From Croceicoccus mobilis (GTDB lineage Bacteria; Pseudomonadota; Alphaproteobacteria; Sphingomonadales; Sphingomonadaceae): a stretch of DNA of 64,000 nucleotides. The notes below the pieces were generated by a model, which saw only the letters and a program-made list of their open reading frames with translations, was not told where the DNA came from and made no database searches. Of this stretch, positions 44,356-52,235 are shown one piece after another (within the stretch, counting starts at the first letter, position 1; each line of letters begins with the position of its first letter). A program made the position numbers and the translations under genes. The stretch is from the NCBI RefSeq assembly GCF_001661965.1, contig NZ_LYWZ01000024.1:56201-120200 (forward strand), given 5' to 3'.

Positions 44356-44841
44356 ATGTTCATAGCGAGACTTCATACCGAAAAGGCGGTGCGCGATGGT
44401 CGCTCACGGGCGCGACGGACAGTCAGGGTAGAGGTTGAGGCGAAGGCCGCAAGTTCCGGATCCCCGGCGATAATCCGCAACCTTTCCGAGACAGGTCTAC
44501 TTCTGGAGACGAGGGCTGCGCTCCGCCCTGGTGAAACCCTCCATATCGATCTGCCAATATCAGGAGAGTGTGCCGCCGAAATCGTATGGATCGACGGTGT
44601 GCGTCACGGCTGCAGGTTCTTGTTGCCGATACCGAAGGCCACTGTAAGCGCTGCGGAACTAATTTCGCCTTTCCTTGATCAACCCACAGAAGGGCAATCC
44701 GATGATTCCCAAATCGATCTGGAATTTGAGGAAATGCTGTCCCGTGGCGAAAAGAGTTGGAGAGCAGCGAACATAGCGTTGCTACTTCTTCTGGTCACGG
44801 TCGCAGCCTTCATTGTCGGCTTGTTGAAAGCGACGCTTTGA
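44356..44841 (+). CDS. PilZ-domain protein with C-terminal membrane helix
   Basis: This 161-residue protein has a PilZ c-di-GMP-binding-like domain over about residues 18-100: RSRARRTVRVEVE then IRNLSETGLLLETRAAL, with the usual R...R and NxS(E/A)xG pattern. A single C-terminal helix (NIALLLLLVTVAAFIVGLL) probably anchors it in the inner membrane. Start ATG 44356 follows GGGGG. It stands alone and may respond to c-di-GMP at the membrane. Confidence 0.85.
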   Translation: MFIARLHTEKAVRDGRSRARRTVRVEVEAKAASSGSPAIIRNLSETGLLLETRAALRPGETLHIDLPISGECAAEIVWIDGVRHGCRFLLPIPKATVSAAELISPFLDQPTEGQSDDSQIDLEFEEMLSRGEKSWRAANIALLLLLVTVAAFIVGLLKATL

Positions 44842-44874
44842 TGGGAATGGCCGATCGTGGGTCTTGAGTAGAAC

Positions 44875-45540
44875 TTACCCGCCCTGTCCCTCCCGCCTTT
44901 GAACCTGCCGCTGAAGTGCCTGATAGATCGCATCGAGATCATCGATGTCGACATCCAGAACCTCGTTCCAGTCAGCAAGGACGACTTCGAGGTCTTCGTG
45001 CGTGTAGGCGGTCGCCATCCTTGCGTGCTGGGTGCTGGGCACAACGAGCCGGTGGGGCCAGGGGTGACCTGTCAGGTTGTTGTAAAGCCATCCGAAGGCA
45101 GCAAGACCAAACACATTGATCGCGATTGGCAGCATATAGGCCCAACCCCAGGCATCAGGTCCCGCCGCACCAAGCGCGCATAGAAGCGCACATGCTCCGC
45201 CCGGTGGATGAAGGCATCGCGCCAAGGACATGGCAGCGATGGCAAGACAGACCGCCAGTCCGGCACTGATCAAGGGGCTTCCGATCAGTACGCCTGCACC
45301 TATTCCGATCACGGCCGACAGAAGGTCGCCGCCAATGACCGGCCATGGCTGAGCCAGAGGGCTGGCCGGAACAGCAAATAAAAGCACTGCGGATGCCCCC
45401 ATCGGCGCGACCAGCCAAGGCAAGGCCGCGCTGTTCGCCCCCAGGAAAACGATGGTAATTGCACCTGCGGCTATAATAGCGAAACCGGCACCGATCGCTC
45501 CGCGTAGCCAGCCGAGATGGCCAATGGCAGCCTGCGGCAT
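44875..45540 (-). CDS. HPP family membrane protein
   Basis: This protein of about 221 residues has an HPP domain: four or five membrane helices (AIGAGFAIIAAGAITIVFLG, LPWLVAPMGASAVLLFA) and the namesake motif RCLHPPGGACALL. A C-terminal cytoplasmic tail (DLEVVLADWNEVLDVDIDDL) follows. Plant HPP relatives have been implicated in nitrite transport. Here it follows flavohemoglobin and hemoglobin genes, which suits handling of nitrogen oxides. The ATG at 45540 is taken because the open frame upstream runs through a terminator hairpin. Confidence 0.82.
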   Translation of the reverse strand: MPQAAIGHLGWLRGAIGAGFAIIAAGAITIVFLGANSAALPWLVAPMGASAVLLFAVPASPLAQPWPVIGGDLLSAVIGIGAGVLIGSPLISAGLAVCLAIAAMSLARCLHPPGGACALLCALGAAGPDAWGWAYMLPIAINVFGLAAFGWLYNNLTGHPWPHRLVVPSTQHARMATAYTHEDLEVVLADWNEVLDVDIDDLDAIYQALQRQVQRREGQGG

Positions 45541-45621
45541 GAGCTTTGCAGAATGAGAAATCAGCTGTTTGAACAAGTGAAGCTTTCGACTGGGTGTGTG
45601 ACCACCGCATTTAAAGATGCA

Positions 45622-45650
45622 GGGAGCCCTGCCAAATCGGCAAGGCTCCC
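45622..45650 (-). terminator. Hairpin between hmp and HPP genes
   Basis: GGGAGCCCTGCC (45622-45633) and GGCAAGGCTCCC (45639-45650) form a 12-bp stem with one mismatch and a 5-base loop. It lies 28 bases after the flavohemoglobin stop in the reading direction and could attenuate transcription into the HPP gene. No strong T-run follows. Confidence 0.6.
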
Positions 45651-45678
45651 CGGGGAACATGAGTTTTGAACCGTTTAA

Positions 45679-46893
45679 TCAGGCGGCGAGCAATTCGTCA
45701 GCCGGTCCGAAAAACTCGTAGTGGATCCGGGCAGAAGGCACACCAGCCAACGACAGGGCCGAAACGGCTGCGCGAAGAAACGGACGCGGGCCGCAGATGA
45801 AATAGTCCGCTTGATTAACTGCCGCGTGCGCCAGCAGCCAATCATCGGTGATGATCCCGGCGTGATCGTAATGCTCGCCCCGGACCTCATCGTCATAGGG
45901 CGTTTGGTGGAAATCCATGACGGTGAAATTCGGGTGTGCCGAGGCAAGCTGGCGAACATGATCGGACATGGCATGAGTGTCGCGGTTATGCGTGCCATGA
46001 ATATATTGCACGGGCTGGATTTCGCCGCGTTCAGCCAGTGCTTCCAGCATGGCGACCATTGGAGTCAGGCCCACGCCACCAGACAGCAGGACGACCGGTC
46101 GCTCCGTGTGTTCGGGAAGAAAGAATTCCCCGGCAGGCGGGGCGACCTTCAACACCGTCCCGACTGCTGCCTGGTCATGCAGCCAGCCGGAAGCAAGCCC
46201 CAGCGCTTCGCGCTTGACCGAGATGCGATAGGTCTCGCCATTGGCCGCAGACGAGATCGAGTAGTTGCGCTTCACCGGCGGATGACCCGGTATCTCGAAA
46301 GAGAAGGTCAGGTACTGGCCGGGCTTGTGACGTAGCACCGGCTGTCCATCCACCGGCCGCAAGATGAAGGATTTGATCACGCTGCTTTCCTCGACGACTG
46401 CGTCGATCCGGAAATCGCGCCAGCCATTCCAGCCACCTTCGGCCTCGCGCTGCTTCGTGTAGACCATCGTCTCGCGGGCAATGAGAATGTCGGCAAGGAA
46501 CCAGTATGCCTCGCCCCAGGCATTGAGGATTTCCGGCGTGGCAGCTTCGCCAAGTACGGTCTTGATCGCGCCCAGCAGTGCTTGCGCAACATGGGGATAA
46601 TGTTCGGGCAGGATCTGCAGGCCGACATGCTTCTGCGCGATCCGTTCCACGGCGGGCGCCAGCGCGGCCAGGTTCTCGATATTGCTGGCATAAGCGAGGA
46701 TCGCCCCCGTCAGCGCGCGTGGCTGCGAACCGCTGTCGCCGTGATGGGACTGGTTGAAGAGATCGCGGATCTCCCGGTTCTCGAACATGCGGGCATACAT
46801 CTCGCGCACGATATCGAGGCCATGGGCTTCAAGTGCCGGGACAGTCGCCTTGACGAGTGCAATCGTCTCTTCGCTGAGGGTTCGGGTCATCAT
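45679..46893 (-). CDS. hmp: Flavohemoglobin (nitric oxide dioxygenase)
   Basis: This 404-residue cytosolic enzyme converts NO to nitrate using O2 and NAD(P)H. The N-terminal globin (about 1-140) has the proximal-histidine region PEHYPHVAQALL, the FAD domain has KRNYSISSA, and the NAD domain has LLSGGVGLTPMV and YFICGPRPFL. It is second after the truncated hemoglobin gene, 33 bases apart, and both probably share an NsrR-controlled promoter. Confidence 0.95.
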   Translation of the reverse strand: MMTRTLSEETIALVKATVPALEAHGLDIVREMYARMFENREIRDLFNQSHHGDSGSQPRALTGAILAYASNIENLAALAPAVERIAQKHVGLQILPEHYPHVAQALLGAIKTVLGEAATPEILNAWGEAYWFLADILIARETMVYTKQREAEGGWNGWRDFRIDAVVEESSVIKSFILRPVDGQPVLRHKPGQYLTFSFEIPGHPPVKRNYSISSAANGETYRISVKREALGLASGWLHDQAAVGTVLKVAPPAGEFFLPEHTERPVVLLSGGVGLTPMVAMLEALAERGEIQPVQYIHGTHNRDTHAMSDHVRQLASAHPNFTVMDFHQTPYDDEVRGEHYDHAGIITDDWLLAHAAVNQADYFICGPRPFLRAAVSALSLAGVPSARIHYEFFGPADELLAA

Positions 46894-46926
46894 TCCTGTC
46901 TTTCTGGTTGTGGGAATCTTTGTGGC

Positions 46927-47343
46927 TCAGTTCGCCTCGACCGCCGCGCGAGGAGCCCGCGACGGCGCGTCCGTGTCGAGCCGGAAGAAGAGGGCAAGCT
47001 GAAGGCTTTGGGCAATCCGCCGTGCCTTTTCCTGCAGGGCGCGGGCGGCAGAAGGGGGCATCGTCTCATCGGTTGCCCGGGCCCAGATTTCGAGCCAGCG
47101 CTCGAACAGTTCCGGGCTCATCTGGTCTCGGTGCCTGAGATGGGCGGGAACGGGCTGTCCCTTGTAGCGACCGGTCCCCAGCATAACCGACGACCAGAAG
47201 GCTGCCAGCCGGTCCAGATGCTCTGGCCAGTCGTCGATCGCATCATTGAACAGGGGGCCAAGTTGCTCGTCCTCCCTGACCCGCGCGTAGAAGGCCTCAA
47301 CGGTATTCCGCAGGCTGGCCTCGTCGATTTTTGCGGTTCCCAT
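46927..47343 (-). CDS. Group III truncated hemoglobin
   Basis: This 138-residue globin of the trHbIII class has LRNTVEAFYARVRED, DDWPEHLDRLAAFWSSVML and HLRHRDQMSPELFERWLEIW, with the haem-binding histidine in the middle segment. Such proteins bind O2 or NO. ATG at 47343 is used; the longer open frame has no ribosome site. It is the first gene after the operator region and leads the hmp operon. Confidence 0.88.
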   Translation of the reverse strand: MGTAKIDEASLRNTVEAFYARVREDEQLGPLFNDAIDDWPEHLDRLAAFWSSVMLGTGRYKGQPVPAHLRHRDQMSPELFERWLEIWARATDETMPPSAARALQEKARRIAQSLQLALFFRLDTDAPSRAPRAAVEAN

Positions 47344-47359
47344 GCTCCGACTCCAAAAC

Positions 47360-47376
47360 ATGCATTTGCAATGCAT
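47360..47376. promoter_or_regulatory. Palindromic operator 1 (NsrR-type)
   Basis: ATGCATT and AATGCAT flank TGC, a perfect 17-base palindrome 17 bases before the hemoglobin start. The shape and sequence (ATGCATTT...AATGCAT) resemble NsrR binding sites. Confidence 0.7.
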
Positions 47377-47396
47377 CTATTCGGACGTAATTAAAC

Positions 47397-47413
47397 ATGC
47401 AATATAGATGCAT
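47397..47413. promoter_or_regulatory. Palindromic operator 2 (NsrR-type)
   Basis: ATGCA and TGCAT lie 7 bases apart (ATATAGA spacer) just before the Rrf2 regulator gene. It is similar in sequence and size to the palindrome at 47360, suggesting autoregulation. Confidence 0.6.
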
Positions 47414-47445
47414 CATTTTTGGCAAACGAAATTGGAAGCCGGGCA

Positions 47446-47868
47446 ATGCGTCTGACACGCTACACAGATTATGCCATGCGCGTGCTGCTCTATCTGGGCG
47501 CACGCCCCGATGACCTTTGCTCGATCGCCGAGATCGCCCGCGCCTACGGAATCTCGCAAAACCATCTCATGAAGGTGGTGAGCGACCTGGTGCACGAAGG
47601 ATATCTGGTCAGCGTCAGGGGACGTGCTGGAGGGATCCGGCTGGCGCGCGAAGCCAGCAGCATCAATGTTGGCCAGTTGATCCGCCATACGGAGGACGAT
47701 TTCGACCTCGTCGGATGTGCAGATTGCATCATCGCTCCGGCCTGCGGCCTGACCAGCGTGTTGGACGAAGCCTTGAGCGCGTTTCTCGGTGTGCTTGACC
47801 GCTATACCCTTGTCGATGTGCTGGCGAGAAAGGGTAGTTTTCTAAAGCTACTGAAAACCACCGGATAG
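47446..47868 (+). CDS. nsrR: Rrf2-family regulator, NsrR-like
   Basis: This 140-residue Rrf2 protein has an N-terminal winged helix (MRLTRYTDYAMRVLLYLG then ISQNHLMKVVSDLVHEGYL). A three-cysteine motif CADCIIAPAC in the cluster-binding region matches NsrR spacing (CxxC...C). NsrR holds a NO-sensitive Fe-S cluster and represses hmp-type genes. It is divergent from the hemoglobin and hmp genes, and the two palindromes lie between. ATG at 47446 follows GGAAG. Confidence 0.9.
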   Translation: MRLTRYTDYAMRVLLYLGARPDDLCSIAEIARAYGISQNHLMKVVSDLVHEGYLVSVRGRAGGIRLAREASSINVGQLIRHTEDDFDLVGCADCIIAPACGLTSVLDEALSAFLGVLDRYTLVDVLARKGSFLKLLKTTG

Positions 47869-47931
47869 TGGATGATCGCTGTCAAGCGAGTAGCACGGTC
47901 CAAGCAGCTCAATGGAGTTGATTACGGCAAT

Positions 47932-47958
47932 GGTCCTTTGCGGACCGCCCGCTTTTTT
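47932..47958 (+). terminator. Terminator candidate after nsrR
   Basis: GGTCC (47932-47936) and GGACC (47942-47946) form a short stem with loop TTTGC, followed after a few bases by a six-T run. It lies 64 bases after the nsrR stop. Confidence 0.5.
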
Positions 47959-48012
47959 GGCTAAAAAACTGCGAAAGCGCACGTCCGGGCACCCGGGTTT
48001 CTTGGCCAGCTG

Positions 48013-48073
48013 CGCCAACATAGCGGTCGTTCCCTGTGCTTAATCCGCAATTCGATAGGCGTCCTTCATTCAT
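48013..48073. repeat. 61-bp dispersed intergenic repeat, copy 2
   Basis: It starts CGCCAACATAGCGGTC and ends TTCATTCAT, identical in length and borders to 31153-31213. The conserved ends and diverged interior suggest an old intergenic repeat family. Confidence 0.55.
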
Positions 48074-48112
48074 CAGCTTGCGCGAGCCCCCATTTCGTCA
48101 GATGGGTTTCGC

Positions 48113-48472
48113 GTGCGACTTCTGATCCATTCCATGTTCCGCTTGCTCGCGCTGCTTGCGCTGGCAATGGCGGCTGCGGCACCCGCGCAAGCGGGGCAGC
48201 CTGTTGCCATTGCTGGAACGGGTGAGCACGGCGCGACAGCGGGCGGACCGCTGGAATGGCACAAGGCAATCATGCCCGCCGTGCAAAATGCATTGCGTGC
48301 CGACGATTTCAAAAAGGGCGGTGGCGGCAAGGCGACCGTGCCGTTCCATACCGGCTCTGTCTCTGCCGGTGCGGATGCGGACGGGCAAAGCCTCTGGTTC
48401 CCATCGCGGGCAGGCGATCTGCGCCAGTCCGCCCCGCGGGCCAACCGGGCACGGGGACCACCACGCATCTGA
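48113..48472 (+). CDS. Hypothetical secreted protein
   Basis: This protein of 119 residues (GTG 48113) or 112 residues (ATG 48134) begins with a clear signal peptide (FRLLALLALAMAAAAPAQA) followed by a small hydrophilic domain. I recognise no family. A long open frame on the opposite strand covers it, but that frame lacks signal-like or domain features. It is 53 bases before the next small gene and may form a pair with it. Confidence 0.55.
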   Translation: MRLLIHSMFRLLALLALAMAAAAPAQAGQPVAIAGTGEHGATAGGPLEWHKAIMPAVQNALRADDFKKGGGGKATVPFHTGSVSAGADADGQSLWFPSRAGDLRQSAPRANRARGPPRI

Positions 48473-48525
48473 TCGAACGGGCCCGCACGGTCGGGCCATG
48501 ATCCCAATCGTTCATCAGGTGAAAA

Positions 48526-48840
48526 ATGACCGACGAAACAACGCGCCAACAGGCGTGCATAATGCTGCGTGCCGAAATTGCCGCCATCCTTGCCCGATAC
48601 CCCGATCTGACCGACGCCGAGTTGCAGCGCGTGCTGCGCTGGTTCCGCACGGAAGCGACCGCCATGGATGTCGCGATGCTGGCATCCGAGGAGGATATCG
48701 CCCCGCAATATCGCCAGTTCCGTAGCGATCATATCGACAGCTTTGGCCTGAGGGACCTGCGCAACGCGGCGGTCTTTCTGGGCATATTCGTGGGAATACC
48801 GCTGGCAGGCTTCCTGTTGTGGGGCAGCGGTATCGGTTGA
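48526..48840 (+). CDS. Hypothetical membrane-anchored protein
   Basis: This 104-residue protein has a soluble N-terminal helical part (TDAELQRVLRWFRTEATAMD) and a single C-terminal membrane helix (NAAVFLGIFVGIPLAGFLLW). GTGAAAAATG places a weak ribosome site before ATG 48526. Function is unknown; tail anchoring suggests a small inner-membrane accessory protein. Confidence 0.7.
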   Translation: MTDETTRQQACIMLRAEIAAILARYPDLTDAELQRVLRWFRTEATAMDVAMLASEEDIAPQYRQFRSDHIDSFGLRDLRNAAVFLGIFVGIPLAGFLLWGSGIG

Positions 48841-48925
48841 TGGAGATGGAACGGCGTGCCCATGGGAAGAGGGAATTGGGCACGCCGTTCCGGCGGCAGC
48901 TGGGGGATGCCTGCCGCCAACAGGT

Positions 48926-50563
48926 TCAGGCGGTTTCCCGCCGCTGGCGCATATGGTTGAATAGGCCTCGGGCAATCTCGCGCTCGCCCATGATGATGTG
49001 ATCGACGCCCAGCCGTTCCAGATGTTTCACTTCCTGTTCCGAATGGGCGCGGGCCACAATGGTGATCGCGGGGTTCATTCCGCGCGCCGTCTCGGCGATA
49101 GCTCCCGCCTCGTATCCCTCGGGGATTGCGATGATCAGCACATCGGCGCTTTCGATGTGGGCTTCGGCTAACACTTGCCAGTTGACGGCATTGCCGATGA
49201 TGACCTCATACCCTTCTTGCGAGGCGGCCCCGGCGGTTTCGGGCCGATCTTCGATGACCAGAATGTGCCGGTCGGCCGGACGCAGGTCGCGGGCCAACAG
49301 GCTGCCGACGCGGCCATGGCCGACCAGGATGATCCGTTCCACCTGCTTGCTTTGCGCACCGTTGGCAGAGCGTTGCGAATGCACGCCGCCCGCGATGTGG
49401 TTCGATACCAGCGTAAACAGGATCGGATTGGCAAAGATCGACAGAATGGCGCCCGCAAGGATCAGGTCGCGTGCCTCGTCCGGCAGGACGCCAAGATCGG
49501 TGCCCAGACCGGCAAGAATGAACGAGAATTCGCCGATCTGCGCGAGGCTGATCGATACCGTCAGCGCCGTGCGGTTTTCATAGCCGAAGGCGCGGGTGAT
49601 GGCATAGGCAGCCAGCGATTTGCCCAGCAGGATGATCGCCACCGTGGCCAGCAAGGGCAGCGGCTGTGCCACGATCACCGACGGGTCGAAAAGCATACCC
49701 ACTGACACGAAGAACAGCACGGCAAAGGCATCGCGCAGCGGCAGCGTCTCCTCTGCGGCCCGCTTGCTGAGCGGGGTTTCGCCAAGGATCATGCCTGCGA
49801 AAAACGCGCCCAGCGCAAAGGACACGCCAAAGATATGCGCCGCGCCAAAAGCCACGCCCAGCGCGATGGCCAGTACCGCCAGACGGAATAATTCACGCGA
49901 ACCGCTATGCGCGACCCAGTGCAGGCCCGACGGGATCAGCCGCCGCCCCACGATCAGCATAAAGGCGACAAAACCACCGACCTTCACGGTGGTCAGTCCC
50001 AGAACGGCGACGATGCCCGCCGCCGAACCGCCGCCCTCCATCAATTGCGCCACGGGCGGCAGCAGGACAAGCGCGACGACCATCGCCAGATCCTCGACGA
50101 TCAGCCAGCCTACCGCGATCCGTCCGCGATCGGTATTGACCAGATCACGCGACTGGATGGCCCGCAGCAGCACGACCGTGCTGGCGACCGAAAGCGCAAG
50201 GCCGAAGATCAGGCCCGCGATCAGCGGCCAGCCCATCCAGTGCGCAAGGCCGAGGCCGAGCAGCGTGGCGGTTACGATCTGAACCAAAGCACCGGGGACC
50301 GCGATCTTCCTGACCGACAACAGGTCCCGCAGTGAGAAATGCAGCCCGACCCCGAACATCAGCAGGATCACGCCGATTTCGGCCAGCTCGTTCGCCAGCG
50401 AGATATCGGCGACGAAGCCGGGAGTGAACGGACCGATCAGAACGCCCGCGAACAGATAGCCCGCGATCGGTGAAATGCGCAGGCGCTGGGCAATGGCACC
50501 CATGACGAATGCAGTGACGAGACCGGCAACGATGGTGCCGATCAGGGGCGTATAATGGGGCAA
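48926..50563 (-). CDS. Monovalent cation:proton antiporter (CPA2, KefB/YbaL-like)
   Basis: This 545-residue inner-membrane antiporter has about twelve helices in the first 390 residues and a C-terminal TrkA-N domain with the nucleotide-binding LVGHGRVGSLLARDL. It probably exchanges K+ or Na+ for H+ under NAD(H) or ligand control. The start is TTG at 50563 with GGAG six bases upstream, an unusual but well-supported choice. Confidence 0.9.
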   Translation of the reverse strand: MPHYTPLIGTIVAGLVTAFVMGAIAQRLRISPIAGYLFAGVLIGPFTPGFVADISLANELAEIGVILLMFGVGLHFSLRDLLSVRKIAVPGALVQIVTATLLGLGLAHWMGWPLIAGLIFGLALSVASTVVLLRAIQSRDLVNTDRGRIAVGWLIVEDLAMVVALVLLPPVAQLMEGGGSAAGIVAVLGLTTVKVGGFVAFMLIVGRRLIPSGLHWVAHSGSRELFRLAVLAIALGVAFGAAHIFGVSFALGAFFAGMILGETPLSKRAAEETLPLRDAFAVLFFVSVGMLFDPSVIVAQPLPLLATVAIILLGKSLAAYAITRAFGYENRTALTVSISLAQIGEFSFILAGLGTDLGVLPDEARDLILAGAILSIFANPILFTLVSNHIAGGVHSQRSANGAQSKQVERIILVGHGRVGSLLARDLRPADRHILVIEDRPETAGAASQEGYEVIIGNAVNWQVLAEAHIESADVLIIAIPEGYEAGAIAETARGMNPAITIVARAHSEQEVKHLERLGVDHIIMGEREIARGLFNHMRQRRETA

Positions 50564-50716
50564 TATAATCTCCTGCCAGATAGGAGACGGTATGCCGCTA
50601 CTGCCGATAGGGGGCGTCGAACCCCTTAAACAGTGTGCGGCGGATATAGAGGGGCTATCGCGCGAGCCACAGCAGGGTGCGCGATCATCCGGCAGGACGG
50701 TGAGGTCTTGCCGGTA

Positions 50717-51121
50717 TCAGGCCTTGTCGGAAGGTGGTGCCCGCGGCGGATTGGCTGTCAGGCGCGGTGCGCTTGGAGGTGCCGATCCGGAGGCAATCTC
50801 ATCGCGAGCTGGACCTGTGGTAACTGCCAGGGCCGCAGTGACCGACGATACAGGCACCGCCGGGCCCGAAGCCTGATCGGGGTCCTGTTTGCGTCTCTGT
50901 TCGGATTTGGCGGCAGGATGTTCGTCGCGCGCCTTGACCAGGACGGACACCGAACCGGGGTCGAATGCCGATCCGACAATCCGGCTGCGCGGCTGTGCCT
51001 GTGTCGGCAGTGCCGACAGCACGACCACCGCGATCATCAGCCAAAGACCCAGCAACTGCCCCGGTTTCGCGGGGGGCTGGCAATATGCCATGTATCGCAA
51101 GCTGTGATCTGTCGGACCCAT
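50717..51121 (-). CDS. Hypothetical secreted or anchored protein
   Basis: This 134-residue protein has one hydrophobic segment (LLGLWLMIAVVVLSALPTQA) that could be a signal peptide, followed by a hydrophilic, proline/alanine-rich tail. No family is recognised. An in-frame ATG at 51091 would give a better signal peptide. It is isolated between the antiporter and the GNAT gene. Confidence 0.5.
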   Translation of the reverse strand: MGPTDHSLRYMAYCQPPAKPGQLLGLWLMIAVVVLSALPTQAQPRSRIVGSAFDPGSVSVLVKARDEHPAAKSEQRRKQDPDQASGPAVPVSSVTAALAVTTGPARDEIASGSAPPSAPRLTANPPRAPPSDKA

Positions 51122-51272
51122 TCTGCAAGCTTAGAGGTGCAAGCTGATTTGGCAAGCGGTCCGGCCCTGTTCACTAAGCAAGTGGTGGCTGGGTACCGGT
51201 AAGCGCATACCTCGTGACGAATGCAGCGACAGTGAGGCTGACACGTTTTCGAATGAAGGCTAATAGTCACTT

Positions 51273-52190
51273 ATGCAGGTCGATCAGCCCATTCCCGATT
51301 CCGATGAAGCTTGGGTACTGGGGTTGGAAGGCGGGTTGCGTGTCAGCGCAACGACCCGGGCCTTATCGCCAATCGTCGATCGGTTCTTCGAGGCCTATGA
51401 ACGGGCTTTCGTGCTCCCCGACGAGAAAGAGGATATTGAGGGGTTTCGAGCCTGCCTCGGCATGAATGCAGGCAACACATGTTCCGACCCGCCATCCCAC
51501 TGCGAAATGATCGCAGTTCTCGAGGATAACGACGGAACTTTGCTGGGAGGGGCAAATTTCCTGGCAACGGCCATACAGCCGCTAACCGGTCATCCGCCCA
51601 CTGCGGTTGCGCTGAACTATCTGTTCGTTGACCAATCGGTACGAGGTCGCGGATACGCACGCCTGCTGTTGTCGGTCGTGGCACAGTTGTCTTCTCGGGC
51701 CTTGGGCGATCGGGCGGGTTCCCCCGCGATCTTCATTGAACAGAATGATCCTCTTCGCATGACCGAAGCGGAATATGCTCAAGACAACGAAAGGGGCGGG
51801 ACCGATCAGGTCGAGCGACTTCGGCTTTGGCAGCATCTTGGCGCACGGGCCGTTGATTTTGACTATGTGCAGCCGGCCCTATCGGCAGATCAGGCTGCCG
51901 AGGATGCGCTGGTCTATTCGGTCCTAGGCTTCAGCGGGCCACAAATGTCTGCGCGTTTTCTCCACGATCATTTGCGAAGCTTCTTTCAGATTTCAGTGCT
52001 CAAGGGGCGGGACCCAACCAGCGATCCGATCGCCTCGGCTCAGCTGGAAGATTTGCGTGTCCGCGCCGAAGCAGGCGAGATGATCGATCTTCTGAACATC
52101 GGACCAGCACTGGATAAGCTATCCAGTGACAGGACGAACTGGCCGCAATGCGATTCAATATTGGCACTGGCGCGAGGTGATTGCGGCTGA
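51273..52190 (+). CDS. GNAT-domain protein
   Basis: This 305-residue protein has an acetyltransferase-like core at about residues 75-150, with the acetyl-CoA motif QSVRGRGYARLLL near 121-133. The rest, especially 150-305, is not recognised. It ends 45 bases before the next gene, which it probably shares an operon with. The partner is a large protein with two C-terminal membrane helices, so the pair may be a two-component system where GNAT makes or modifies something for the membrane protein. Confidence 0.75.
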   Translation: MQVDQPIPDSDEAWVLGLEGGLRVSATTRALSPIVDRFFEAYERAFVLPDEKEDIEGFRACLGMNAGNTCSDPPSHCEMIAVLEDNDGTLLGGANFLATAIQPLTGHPPTAVALNYLFVDQSVRGRGYARLLLSVVAQLSSRALGDRAGSPAIFIEQNDPLRMTEAEYAQDNERGGTDQVERLRLWQHLGARAVDFDYVQPALSADQAAEDALVYSVLGFSGPQMSARFLHDHLRSFFQISVLKGRDPTSDPIASAQLEDLRVRAEAGEMIDLLNIGPALDKLSSDRTNWPQCDSILALARGDCG

Positions 52191-52235
52191 GGGCGGTCTG
52201 ACCCGCTTCATCACTGAATATCGGGGGAACTTCAC

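Noticed and set aside
48073..48975. 300-codon minus-strand frame over two small plus-strand genes
   Set aside because: The plus-strand genes have a signal peptide and a membrane helix; the minus frame has a low-complexity, motif-free translation. Confidence in the plus choice is moderate.
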